Assembly: GCA_964608025.1 (NCBI GenBank)
Contig: CAZSLO010000025.1
Location: 1 to 48,851, forward strand
DNA: 48,851 nt
Reading direction: 5' to 3'
Source of the DNA: CAZSLO01 sp964608025
Lineage (GTDB): Bacteria; Chloroflexota; Dehalococcoidia; Lucifugimonadales; CAJWER01
Each line of letters opens with the position of its first letter. Position 1 is the first letter of the stretch. A program made the position numbers and the translations under genes. Below, in pieces: positions 34,333-42,138 of the stretch. Under the pieces are notes generated by a model that was given only the letters and a program-made list of their open reading frames with translations, searched no databases and had not been told where the DNA came from.

Positions 34333-35955
34333 GTCGATGAATATATTGGAAAGGTTAGGAATTCGACATCAGGAGTCGAGCTAATTTCGCCACCGCCACA
34401 CCATGATATATATTCGATTGAAGACCTCGCTCAATTGATTCACGATCTTAAGAACTCGAATCCTGATGCACGTGTTCATGTGAAGCTTGTTGCTGAAGCT
34501 GGAGTTGGGACAATTGCAGCCGGTGTCTCAAAAGGTCATGGTGACGTGGTTTTAATAAGCGGTGATAGTGGTGGTACAGGAGCTTCTCCCGAATCCTCGA
34601 TCAAGTATGCAGGTGTGCCCTGGGAACTTGGAGTCGCAGAAACACAGCAGGTTTTAGTTTTGAATGATCTTCGTGGTCGAATAGTAGTTCAGACTGATGG
34701 TCAACTAAAAACAGGTAGGGATGTAGCAATCGCTTGCCTTTTGGGGGCCGAGGAATTTGGTTTTGCTACAGCACCGTTAATCGTGATGGGTTGCATAATG
34801 CTTCGTAAGTGTCATTTGAATACCTGTTCTGTAGGAATTGCTACGCAGGATCCCGAGTTACGTGAAAAATTTGCTGGCCAACCCGAACACATCATCAACT
34901 ATTTCTTTTTTATAGCTGAGCAAGTACGAGAAATAATGGCTTCCCTTGGGTTTAGGAAAATTGATGAAATGGTTGGCCGAGTTGACAAACTTGATGGCCG
35001 GAAAGCAATTGACCACTGGAAAGCAAATGGCGTTGATTTGACAGCTCTTTTACACAGACCGGAAGTACCTGAAAATGTAGCGACATGCCATCGTGACAAA
35101 CAAGATCATGGGCTGGAGAAAGCACTAGATCACAAGTTGATAGAGTTGGGAAGACACTCTATAGAATCTGGACTACCAGCATTAATTGAACTCCCAATCA
35201 ACAATTCTAATCGCACTGTTGGAACGATGCTAAGTTATGAGGTAACCAAAGTTTTTGGGGATGATGGATTACCTGAAGATACGATACAGGTACATCTCAA
35301 AGGTTCCGCTGGACAGAGTTTTGCGGCCTTCGTTAACAAGGGTATTACGATGCGTCTTGAAGGAGATGCAAACGACTATTTTTGTAAAGGACTTTCAGGT
35401 GGTCGTGTGATCGTGATACCTCCATTTGAATCAAATTTTGAGTCGGAAGAAAATATCATTATCGGCAATGTAGCATTGTATGGTGCAACTGGTGGCTCGG
35501 TGTTTATAAGAGGGATAGCTGGAGAACGATTTGCGGTAAGAAACAGCGGAGCCGAAGCTGTTGTAGAAGGTGTCGGGGATCATGGCTGTGAGTATATGAC
35601 ACGGGGTCAGATCGTAGTAATTGGTCCTACAGGTAGAAATTTTGGTGCTGGTATGAGTGGTGGAGAGGCTTTTGTACTAGATGAACACGAACAATTCGAG
35701 AGCCTTTGTAACCCTGGGATGGTAGATCTTGAAAGAATCGAATCCAATAAAGATGTCGAGCTTCTTAGACGTCTATTAGAAGCCCATCTTTATTACACTG
35801 ACAGCCCTATTGCCCAACGAATAATTGAAGATTGGGATAATACACTTCCAAAGTTCGTGAAAGTTATGCCACGAGATTACAAACGGGTTCTTGATCAACG
35901 TAGTAAACAGGGCAATCATGGAGCCGATCAGTCTGGAATTGATCAAAATGGGTAA
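34333..35955 (+). CDS. gltB: Glutamate synthase large subunit, C-terminal part (same frame after TAG)
   Basis: This is the continuation of gltB. It resumes with VDEYIGKVRNSTSGVELI and PPPHHDIYSIEDLAQLI, which are conserved GltB sequences, so nothing but the stop codon separates the halves. It holds the rest of the FMN barrel (SGDSGGTGASPESS, AGVPWELG), the 3Fe-4S cysteines in GCIMLRKCHLNTCSVG, and the C-terminal beta-helix domain (GLSGGRVIVIPP, MSGGEAFVLDE). A de novo start at TTG 34435 would lack essential FMN-domain residues and is not believable as a separate enzyme. Its end overlaps the gltD start by 8 nt. Confidence 0.85.
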   Translation, partial: VDEYIGKVRNSTSGVELISPPPHHDIYSIEDLAQLIHDLKNSNPDARVHVKLVAEAGVGTIAAGVSKGHGDVVLISGDSGGTGASPESSIKYAGVPWELGVAETQQVLVLNDLRGRIVVQTDGQLKTGRDVAIACLLGAEEFGFATAPLIVMGCIMLRKCHLNTCSVGIATQDPELREKFAGQPEHIINYFFFIAEQVREIMASLGFRKIDEMVGRVDKLDGRKAIDHWKANGVDLTALLHRPEVPENVATCHRDKQDHGLEKALDHKLIELGRHSIESGLPALIELPINNSNRTVGTMLSYEVTKVFGDDGLPEDTIQVHLKGSAGQSFAAFVNKGITMRLEGDANDYFCKGLSGGRVIVIPPFESNFESEENIIIGNVALYGATGGSVFIRGIAGERFAVRNSGAEAVVEGVGDHGCEYMTRGQIVVIGPTGRNFGAGMSGGEAFVLDEHEQFESLCNPGMVDLERIESNKDVELLRRLLEAHLYYTDSPIAQRIIEDWDNTLPKFVKVMPRDYKRVLDQRSKQGNHGADQSGIDQNG

Positions 35956-37408
35956 GCCCAATGGATTCATAGAACTTGCCCGGAAAAATCCTCCGAGACG
36001 GTCCGTAGCCAATCGAGTCCAGGATTACGAAGAATTCTATGGAGATTGGTCTGAACAAGAGGCTCGAGACCAGGGTGCCCGATGCATGAATTGTTCCGTT
36101 CCATTTTGTCATCAAGGTTGTCCTCTTGGAAACTTGATTCCCGAGTGGAACGATCTAGTTTATCGAGGACAGTGGAAACAGGCCCTTGATGTTCTACATA
36201 CAACAAACAATTTCCCGGAATTCACGGGAAGAATTTGTCCTGCACCGTGTGAAGCATCTTGCGTATTGAATATAAACCAGGATCCGGTGACCATTGAGCA
36301 CATAGAGAAAGCTATTTCAGACCGTGGTTGGGATGAAGGTTGGATTGTTCCACAGCCACCTGAACATCGTACTAGTAAGAGCATAGCCATTGTTGGTTCC
36401 GGTCCTGCGGGTCTTTCTGCAGCCCAACAATTGAATCGTTGCGGACACTCTGTAACGGTGTTTGAACGAGCCGATTACATAGGTGGCCTTCTCCGGCTGG
36501 GTATCCCTGAATTCAAACTTGAAAAGAGATTAATCGAACGACGAATAGATCAGATGGATAAAGAAGGCGTTCTTTTCAAGACAGGGATTCACGTTGGCAA
36601 GGGATATCCGTCAAACAATCTTGTAAAAGATTTTACCGCAGTATTACTGACAGGAGGCTCAACCCAGGCTCGTGAATTATCTATACCAGGTCGAGAACTA
36701 GATGGCGTCCATCTGGCGATGGAGTATCTTCCGCAACAAAACAGACTTATTGCAGGGGAAAAAATAGACGAGGAAGAAGAAATCACTGCTCAGGGTAAAA
36801 GAGTGGTAATCCTGGGTGGAGGTGATACTGGTGCAGACTGCCTTGGTACTGCTCATAGACAGGGAGCGGAGGTTGTTTACCAGCTTGAATTGTTACCCGA
36901 ACCTCCCGGACAGAGAAGACCTAATAACCCATGGCCAGAATGGCCCCTTATATTGAGAAGTTCTGCAGCTCATGAAGAGGGTGGAATTCGGGACTATAAT
37001 GTTTTGACCAAGAGATTCTCCGGGTCTGATGGTAAGGTCGAAAAATTGCATGGAGTGTATATTGAATGGGGACCTCCGGACGAGACAGGAAGGCCTGCAA
37101 TGATCGAGATCCCCGGCAGCGAATTCGAAATTGAGGCCGACTTGGTACTTCTTGCTATGGGATTTATGCATCCAGAGCATGATGGAGTATTGGCTGAACT
37201 GGGGGTAGAGCTAGATCCCAGAGGAAACGTAAAGACTGACGAGAACAAGATGACTAGTATGCCTGGTATATTTGCAGCCGGAGACATGGCCCGGGGACAA
37301 TCACTTGTAGTGTGGGCCATTGCAGAAGGTCGCGAGGCCGCTCGTGGTGTTGACGAATACTTGATGGGTTCTAGTGATCTTCCAAGGGTTCTTACTTCGA
37401 ATAAATAG
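35948..37408 (+). CDS. gltD: Glutamate synthase small subunit
   Basis: 486 residues from ATG 35948 (MGKPNGFIELARK), which overlaps the gltB stop; an in-frame start at 35891 is inside gltB and less likely. It passes electrons from NAD(P)H to GltB. Iron-sulfur cysteines are in CMNCSVPFCHQGCPLGN and CPAPCEASCVLN. FAD and NADPH sites are IVGSGPAGLSAA and VILGGGDTGADC, with IFAAGDMARGQSLVVWA near the C-terminus. The overlap predicts coupled translation with GltB. It is followed after 61 nt by the SelW-like gene. Confidence 0.95.
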   Translation: MGKPNGFIELARKNPPRRSVANRVQDYEEFYGDWSEQEARDQGARCMNCSVPFCHQGCPLGNLIPEWNDLVYRGQWKQALDVLHTTNNFPEFTGRICPAPCEASCVLNINQDPVTIEHIEKAISDRGWDEGWIVPQPPEHRTSKSIAIVGSGPAGLSAAQQLNRCGHSVTVFERADYIGGLLRLGIPEFKLEKRLIERRIDQMDKEGVLFKTGIHVGKGYPSNNLVKDFTAVLLTGGSTQARELSIPGRELDGVHLAMEYLPQQNRLIAGEKIDEEEEITAQGKRVVILGGGDTGADCLGTAHRQGAEVVYQLELLPEPPGQRRPNNPWPEWPLILRSSAAHEEGGIRDYNVLTKRFSGSDGKVEKLHGVYIEWGPPDETGRPAMIEIPGSEFEIEADLVLLAMGFMHPEHDGVLAELGVELDPRGNVKTDENKMTSMPGIFAAGDMARGQSLVVWAIAEGREAARGVDEYLMGSSDLPRVLTSNK

Positions 37409-37469
37409 GCAATCCTCTAGATATTTATCTATATTAAGTAGCGGTACTGTACAACGGAGGTTTGAACTA

Positions 37470-37733
37470 GTGATTAAAGGCAAGCTAAATATCGAGATAA
37501 AATACTGCGTTCCTTGAAGTTATCATGGTGAGGCAGTCTGGATGGCTGCCGAATTTTTTGCTGAAGGTGGTAGCTCTGTTGCGATAACCCTTACTCCCGG
37601 GGAAAATGGGATATTGCAAGTTATTGTCGACGGAGAAAAGATATTTGATAAAGATGATGACGGGAAACATCCAGAACTTACTAGGGTTAAAGCGATGAGG
37701 TCCGTTATTCGGCAAAAAGTTGTTGAGTTATAA
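37470..37733 (+). CDS. SelT/SelW/SelH (Rdx) family selenoprotein, CxxU motif
   Basis: An in-frame TGA at 37515-37517 hides the true start; ordinary calling begins at ATG 37542 and loses the active site. The frame opens at GTG 37470, which has a perfect GGAGG (37456-37460) 9 nt upstream. Read with Sec the 87-residue product begins VIKGKLNIEIKYCVPUSYH, giving C13-V-P-U16, the CxxU redox motif of SelW/Rdx proteins right after the first beta strand. The rest (ITLTPGENGILQVIVDGEKI, then DDDGKHPELTRVKAMRSVI) is the family's second half. A SECIS-like hairpin follows the UGA. Probably a small thiol/selenol redox protein; targets unknown. It ends the gltBD transcript at a strong terminator. Confidence 0.85.
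37532..37550 (+). promoter_or_regulatory. Candidate bacterial SECIS element of the SelW-like gene
   Basis: GGCAGTC (37532-37538) pairs with GGCTGCC (37544-37550), seven pairs including one U-G, around the loop TGGAT. G is the second loop base, as bacterial SECIS elements require G in the first two positions. The loop starts 21 nt after the UGA at 37515-37517, the same distance as in the DsbA-like gene, and both 3' arms contain GGCTGC. Confidence 0.7.
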
Positions 37734-37763
37734 CCAACAACTAGAAATATATGATATACATGG

Positions 37764-37796
37764 AGATCCCGGATTTTTCCGGGATCTTTCTAATTT
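37764..37796 (+). terminator. Intrinsic terminator after the SelW-like gene
   Basis: AGATCCCGG (37764-37772) and CCGGGATCT (37779-37787) form a perfect 9-bp stem with loop ATTTTT, followed by a T-rich tail (TTCTAATTT). It ends the plus-strand nitrogen cluster. It may also serve the convergent cupin gene. Confidence 0.85.
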
Positions 37797-37873
37797 CAGG
37801 CTTGAAGCATTATTGATTTAAGGTATTAGCGGGGTATGAATTTGTAAGCAATAAATTTGACGATAGACAAGAA

Positions 37874-38269
37874 TTACTTGTCTGATGTTAGGCTTTCAGG
37901 GAGTGTTGGCAGAGTGCCCTCTACATATGTGGTTCGTTCAAATGGGTTCTGTACCGGAAAAAATACCAACAGCTCTGCTTCCTCTTTCCCGACAACTGTA
38001 AAGCCGTGCTCTATGTTAGGTGGTATTGCAAGGGTGTGTTCTGGCCCTACGGTTCTGAACTCATCACCGATACGGACTTCAAGTTCGCCTTTCATGATCA
38101 CGATCAATTCATCGTCTTGGTGAAGATGAAGAGGGGCTCCTGTGCCGACTTGGGCTATCGAGTAAGACAGATTGGTACTCATACCTCTATCTGGACCCAC
38201 AATGTCCCATTTACGGTAGTTGGGTCGCCATGGTACCTCCGGTACAGATCGGTGGTCGATAATAGGCAT
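37874..38269 (-). CDS. Cupin-domain protein
   Basis: 131 residues from ATG 38269, chosen because GGAGG lies 5 nt upstream; an ATG at 38311 is in frame. Single small beta-barrel: GTGAPLHLHQDDELIVIMKGE is cupin motif 1 (two His and a Glu for metal) and IPPNIEHGF is motif 2 (third His). The role is unknown; such proteins may be isomerases, dioxygenases or sensors. It converges on the SelW-like gene. Confidence 0.85.
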   Translation of the reverse strand: MPIIDHRSVPEVPWRPNYRKWDIVGPDRGMSTNLSYSIAQVGTGAPLHLHQDDELIVIMKGELEVRIGDEFRTVGPEHTLAIPPNIEHGFTVVGKEEAELLVFFPVQNPFERTTYVEGTLPTLPESLTSDK

Positions 38270-38454
38270 GGAGGCCTCCAACAAATAACCAGGTTGATTG
38301 AAGCATAGCATAATGGGTACAGGTGTTTGAGGCTATGTTCATACATTATGGATAATATCGAGTTGTATCGTGACCAATTTTGTTGATTTCAAGTACCTGT
38401 TGCTGGCTTGTACTATGTAATACCATCACCTGTACTAGAAGGAGAATCGAATAA

Positions 38455-39393
38455 TTGCGAGTAATTTTCATGGGAAGTCCCATATTTGCCGTTCCAGTGC
38501 TAGAGGCTCTGATTGAGGCGAGCCATGATGTACTAGCTGTTTACAGTAGCCCGGATAGACCATCTGGTCGTGGAAACAAAACTAGCGCTACAGCTGTTAA
38601 ACAAACAGCGATTAAACATGGACTTTTGGTCCGCCAGCCAGCGTCTTTGAACTCGAAAACCGAACAGGATGGGATATCCGACTTGAAGCCGGAACTGATT
38701 GTAGTGGCAGCATATGGGTTATTGCTCCCAATAAAAGTTCTGGAAACACCCGATTTCTCTTGTCTAAATATTCACCCTTCGCTCCTACCTAGATTCCGTG
38801 GACCTTCACCTGTATCCACCGCTATCTTTGAAGGAGTTGAAATGACCGGGGTGACAATCATGCAGCTTGATTCAGGTGTAGACACGGGTCCGGTCGTATC
38901 CCAAATATCTACTAAGATCGGTGCCGAAGAAACCGGAGCTTCACTGACTGATAGGCTTTTCAGATTAGGAGCCAATTTATTGATTGATGTGATACCGGCC
39001 TGGACAAAGGGCTGTATCCAAGGAGATGTCCAAGATGAGTCGAAAGCTACTAACACCAAGCTATTGGCTCGGAAAGATGGTCTTGTAGACTGGACAAAAA
39101 GTGCGGATCAAATTGCACAACAAGTAAGGGCATATACGCCTTGGCCGGGCAGCCACACCAAATGGCTGGGGAAGAATTTGAAGATAATCGAAGCGTTCCC
39201 TGATGAGCATGATGTTGATGATTGGAGTGAGGGAATGGTTATTGGAGTTGGTGAAGAACGAGGAATACTTGTCGGGACAGGCAAAGGGATATTGAGAGTT
39301 ACAGCACTTCAATTAGAGGGTGGTAGCTCTATGGACGGACAAGATTTTATACATGGACATAATTCAATAATAGGGTCTATTCTTGGTGAGTAA
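38455..39393 (+). CDS. fmt: Methionyl-tRNA formyltransferase
   Basis: 312 residues. It formylates initiator Met-tRNA with 10-formyl-THF. Seen: VIFMGSPIFAVPVLEALIE, the catalytic NIHPSLLPRFRGPSPV (Asn, His and SLLP loop), GVTIMQLDSGVDTGPVV (catalytic Asp), and the C-terminal OB-like tRNA domain (AYTPWPGSHTKW, LRVTALQLEGG). The start is TTG 38455 with AAGGAGAA 8 nt upstream. The 281 nt after it (39394-39674) contain no gene or structure that I can support. Confidence 0.96.
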   Translation: MRVIFMGSPIFAVPVLEALIEASHDVLAVYSSPDRPSGRGNKTSATAVKQTAIKHGLLVRQPASLNSKTEQDGISDLKPELIVVAAYGLLLPIKVLETPDFSCLNIHPSLLPRFRGPSPVSTAIFEGVEMTGVTIMQLDSGVDTGPVVSQISTKIGAEETGASLTDRLFRLGANLLIDVIPAWTKGCIQGDVQDESKATNTKLLARKDGLVDWTKSADQIAQQVRAYTPWPGSHTKWLGKNLKIIEAFPDEHDVDDWSEGMVIGVGEERGILVGTGKGILRVTALQLEGGSSMDGQDFIHGHNSIIGSILGE

Positions 39394-39674
39394 TATAAGC
39401 CATGGTGAAATTGCTGAAAACATGAGGGCATTCAATTGTTTTCTATAGACTATTAGACGTTTATACAGACTATTGGATACGTGATTTACAAAACTGTACT
39501 CTTGCTCCACAAGTAGACACACTGGGTTTTACGATTAAGAGTCTTGCCAATAATTAGTGATGTTTCATCATAATGGAGACTTGGGAACCCGGATTAGGGT
39601 GGTGAGGAAAATTACCAATGTACCCGACTGGGTTACTTTAAAGCACATAGTGCTGAGAATTTATTAGGACCGAT

Positions 39675-40016
39675 CTAGATTGTTCTGTAGAGTTCGTCGG
39701 TTTTGGCAGCCATGATGAAGTCGTTCCTGTGGAGATCATTAATTTTGTGCGTCCACCATGCGACGTTTACACGCCCCCATTCAACGATCAATCTAGGATG
39801 GTGCCCTTCTGAGTCAGCTATATCAGCTACTAAACTTGCGAACATCATCGCCTGGGAGAAATCTATAAATTTGAATGTCCGGTCCAAGCGTCTTGCCCCT
39901 TCGTTTTTTGTCAACTGCCAGTTTGGAACATTTGGATGAAGCTCTGAGATTGTTTCGGAGTTCACGGGTATTGAATCCCGTCGGCAAGCTACACATTTTT
40001 CGCTCTTCAGGTTCAA
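39675..40016 (-). CDS. phhB: Pterin-4a-carbinolamine dehydratase (PCD/DCoH)
   Basis: 113 residues from TTG 40016, chosen because GGAGG lies 5 nt upstream (TTG 40028 is an alternative). The PCD signature is complete: EGHHPRLIVEWGRVNVAWWTH with the His-His-Pro active site, then KINDLHRNDFIMAAKTDELY. It dehydrates 4a-hydroxytetrahydrobiopterin, and family members also help folate or molybdenum-cofactor chemistry. A TATAAT at 40067-40072 (minus) could be its own -10. No aromatic amino-acid hydroxylase lies in the window. Confidence 0.92.
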   Translation of the reverse strand: MNLKSEKCVACRRDSIPVNSETISELHPNVPNWQLTKNEGARRLDRTFKFIDFSQAMMFASLVADIADSEGHHPRLIVEWGRVNVAWWTHKINDLHRNDFIMAAKTDELYRTI

Positions 40017-40174
40017 TTTGGCCTCCAAATCTATCTTTTGTGAGGTGTAGTTGAGGGTATCGTATCATTATATGAATACGGTCTAACTCCTCGGAAATAC
40101 AGTTGATGAAGACAGGACCCGCGGAAACTAAGGAAAAGATCCAAGGGCTAGGAAACTCTTTGTTGTCAAAGGAC

Positions 40175-40207
40175 AAAAAGAGGGATGAGAGCTTAATCTC
40201 ACCCCTC
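40175..40207 (-). terminator. Intrinsic terminator (minus strand)
   Basis: GAGGG-G-TGAGA pairs with TCTCA-T-CCCTC around the loop TTAAGC, then TTTTT. The central pair is G-U on the minus strand but an A-C mismatch on the plus strand, so the minus strand is the one that folds. It lies about 160 nt upstream of the PCD start, and no minus-strand protein gene precedes it. Confidence 0.65.
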
Positions 40208-40281
40208 TCCATGCCCTAGGCTTCGTCATATATTCATTAACCCTTATAGGAGAGCGTAGGGTATCCGCCTTCAAGCATGAT
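40175..40281 (-). ncRNA. Candidate structured small RNA with intrinsic terminator
   Basis: On the minus strand three nested helices can form: CATGC (40279-40275) with GCATG (40214-40210), AGGC (40270-40267) with GCCT (40221-40218), and ACCCT (40262-40258) with AGGGT (40244-40240). A terminator hairpin follows (40207-40180) with five Ts. The CTCTCC in the apical loop (40254-40249) could pair with GGAGAG (40210-40205), next to the terminator's 5' arm, as a pseudoknot. A TATAAT at 40292-40287 would place the 5' end near 40281, where the first helix begins, but I see no good -35. It does not match a riboswitch or 6S/4.5S RNA that I recognise. Confidence 0.4.
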
Positions 40282-40305
40282 CTCGTATTATACGCCACCT
40301 TTTGT

Positions 40306-40329
40306 AATAGACGGGAAATCCCATCTATT
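40306..40329 (-). other. 10-bp hairpin upstream of the candidate small RNA
   Basis: AATAGATGGG and CCCGTCTATT form ten pairs (one U-G) with loop ATTT on the minus strand. The plus strand has a C-A mismatch at the same place. It may be part of a longer RNA or an operator around the TATAAT at 40287-40292. Confidence 0.35.
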
Positions 40330-40394
40330 AACTGGTGAGACATAGTTGATTCGATGGATCCCGTAGATCAATCGTAGGATTACTTTTCATTATG

Positions 40395-40423
40395 TTGACA
40401 CCTTATCTATCCAGACGTATTAT
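40395..40423 (+). promoter_or_regulatory. Sigma70 promoter of birA
   Basis: A perfect -35 TTGACA at 40395-40400 and TATTAT (5 of 6) at 40418-40423 are separated by 17 nt. Transcription would start near 40430, about 50 nt before the birA start. It reads away from the candidate small RNA. Confidence 0.7.
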
Positions 40424-40479
40424 CATCCAAAATCAGATAGGATTCTTGACGGATATATAAGAACATTCCCCCCAAATAT

Positions 40480-41247
40480 TTGGACGTTAAAGCCGTTCGC
40501 CATGCTCTTTCGGACAGAACTATCGGCCATAAGATTGTCTACCATCGGTCTATAGGATCTACCATGGACGAGTGCAGGCGATTAGCTGACGAAAGTTGGC
40601 CTGAAGGCTTGGTAGTTGCAGCGGAGGAACAGACTGCCGCTAGGGGAAGATTCAATCGTTTATGGGTCAATAGGCCTGGAGAAAGTTTATCCCTTTCTGT
40701 CTTGTTACGGCCTCCTGTCGAACAATTACATTACCTCAATATGGCCGCAACACTCGCCGTTTTTAATACTATAAAACCCTTAGTTGATCGAAAGACTTCA
40801 ATCAAATGGCCGAACGACGTCAGGGTAGGGGGACTTAAGATTTCAGGCATACTTATTGAAACAGACTCTGGAATCAGCTCGGTCCGATATGCAGTGGTGG
40901 GTATAGGAGTGAACATAGGACGACCAATCAGCGAGTCTCCCGAGATCATAGGAAAGGCTACCAGCATTGATGCCGAGACCGAGAAATATTTCGAGAGAAC
41001 CCAGATTATGATAGATCTTCTCCGAAACTTCGACGATCTTTACGAGGAAGTGATCCGAGGTAACTCACTAACCGAAGAATGGTCGTCTAAACTTGATACC
41101 ATTGGGCGGAGAGTTGAAGTACGGTGGGGAGATAGACTGGTAAAGGGATTTGCAAGGGAAGTCGACAAACAAGGAAACCTGATCTTATATCAACAAGATG
41201 GTTCTACTGTCACTGTGGTAGGAGGAGAAGTCACTCTCCAAGTGTAG
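40480..41247 (+). CDS. birA: Biotin--[acetyl-CoA-carboxylase] ligase
   Basis: 255 residues. It activates biotin with ATP and attaches it to carboxylase carrier proteins. Seen: SIGSTMDECRRLA, EEQTAARGRFNRLW (biotinyl-AMP loop, with ARGRFNR for the usual GRGRxGR), SIKWPNDVRVGGLKISGILIE (catalytic Lys) and VVGIGVNIG. The C-terminal SH3-like domain runs from IGRRVEVRWGDR. There is no N-terminal helix-turn-helix, so it should not act as a repressor. The start TTG 40480 lacks a Shine-Dalgarno. It heads the operon birA-SDR-SDR-yggU. Confidence 0.93.
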   Translation: MDVKAVRHALSDRTIGHKIVYHRSIGSTMDECRRLADESWPEGLVVAAEEQTAARGRFNRLWVNRPGESLSLSVLLRPPVEQLHYLNMAATLAVFNTIKPLVDRKTSIKWPNDVRVGGLKISGILIETDSGISSVRYAVVGIGVNIGRPISESPEIIGKATSIDAETEKYFERTQIMIDLLRNFDDLYEEVIRGNSLTEEWSSKLDTIGRRVEVRWGDRLVKGFAREVDKQGNLILYQQDGSTVTVVGGEVTLQV

Positions 41248-41313
41248 TGGTTTCCATCACTTCGGCAGCTGCGATTATTCACAGAAAACGCTATATAGAT
41301 TATCATCTTCACA

Positions 41314-42135
41314 ATGGACAATTCGGTGCTAAAAGGGTTAAGTCTTGAAGATACCGTCACCGTCGTCACAGGAAGTGGCTCCGGTCTCGGTAAGGAAATG
41401 GCTCTAGCTATAGCTAGAGCTGGGGGCGATATAGTTTTGGTAGGAAGGCGTTTGCAGCCTTTGCGTGATGTTTTTGCTGAGATCCAAGCAATCGGGACGC
41501 GAGCGGTCGTTTTACCCACGGACGTCACTGATACTACGCAGGTGCGAAACCTTTTTAAAACAGCCATTCGTGAACTCGGGCATGTTGATGCACTGATAAA
41601 CAACGCTGGTATGGTTGGTGATCAGGGAGGTGTCCCGATCTGGGAGATTTCAGATGATGATTGGCAGACTGTCATGGATGCAAATCTTTCTAGTGCTTTC
41701 TACTGTTCCCGTGCAGTAGTACCGCATATGGTGGAACGTGGTAGTGGAAAGATAGTGAATGTTTCGTCGGGTTTTGGATTGAGAGGAGGACGCGATAATT
41801 ATATGTATGCCTGTTCCAAAGGTGGCGTGATACAGCTAACCAGAGTGCTAGCAACAAGTCTTGGACGCTATGGAATAACAACAAACTGTATTGTGCCGGG
41901 CTATTTTCCTACGGAAGGGACCGCTTCCTCTAGGGAAAGTTTACCAAGTGCGAAATTTGTACCTGTAGGAAGGGTTGGGGATCCCAAGGAACTCGGCTCT
42001 GTAGCGGTTTTCCTTGTTTCAGGAGCATCAAACTATATGAATGGAGAGATGTTCGTAATAGATGGGGGTGGCCTAGCTGGAGGATATGCACCGACTGGCC
42101 ACGCACCGGATATACCACTAAAGACCCAAAACTAA
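41314..42135 (+). CDS. Short-chain dehydrogenase/reductase (SDR), catalytically intact
   Basis: 273 residues of classical SDR. Cofactor loop TGSGSGLGKEMA (residues 19-30), NNAG (96-99), Ser152 (VNVSSG) and YACSK (Tyr165, Lys169). Ends in ASNYMNGEMFVIDGGG. It oxidises or reduces an alcohol/ketone with NAD(P); substrate unknown. The ATG at 41314 lies 66 nt after birA. The next gene starts 3 nt after its stop and encodes a degenerate paralogue, so the two may form a heteromer. Confidence 0.9.
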   Translation: MDNSVLKGLSLEDTVTVVTGSGSGLGKEMALAIARAGGDIVLVGRRLQPLRDVFAEIQAIGTRAVVLPTDVTDTTQVRNLFKTAIRELGHVDALINNAGMVGDQGGVPIWEISDDDWQTVMDANLSSAFYCSRAVVPHMVERGSGKIVNVSSGFGLRGGRDNYMYACSKGGVIQLTRVLATSLGRYGITTNCIVPGYFPTEGTASSRESLPSAKFVPVGRVGDPKELGSVAVFLVSGASNYMNGEMFVIDGGGLAGGYAPTGHAPDIPLKTQN

Positions 42136-42138
42136 AAA

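Noticed and set aside
34435..35955. Separate gene starting at TTG 34435
   Set aside because: It begins inside a conserved FMN-domain segment of gltB, and the 34 codons between the TAG and this TTG are also GltB sequence. It is the second half of gltB, not a new gene.
37542..37733. 63-residue ORF starting at ATG 37542 as a complete gene
   Set aside because: It is only the C-terminal two thirds of the SelW-like protein; no Shine-Dalgarno precedes it, while GTG 37470 has a perfect one and the intervening codons encode the active site with TGA.
40128..40343. 71-residue minus-strand ORF between the PCD gene and birA
   Set aside because: It has no Shine-Dalgarno or recognisable domain and runs through the hairpins and terminator of the candidate RNA; it is most likely an accidental frame.
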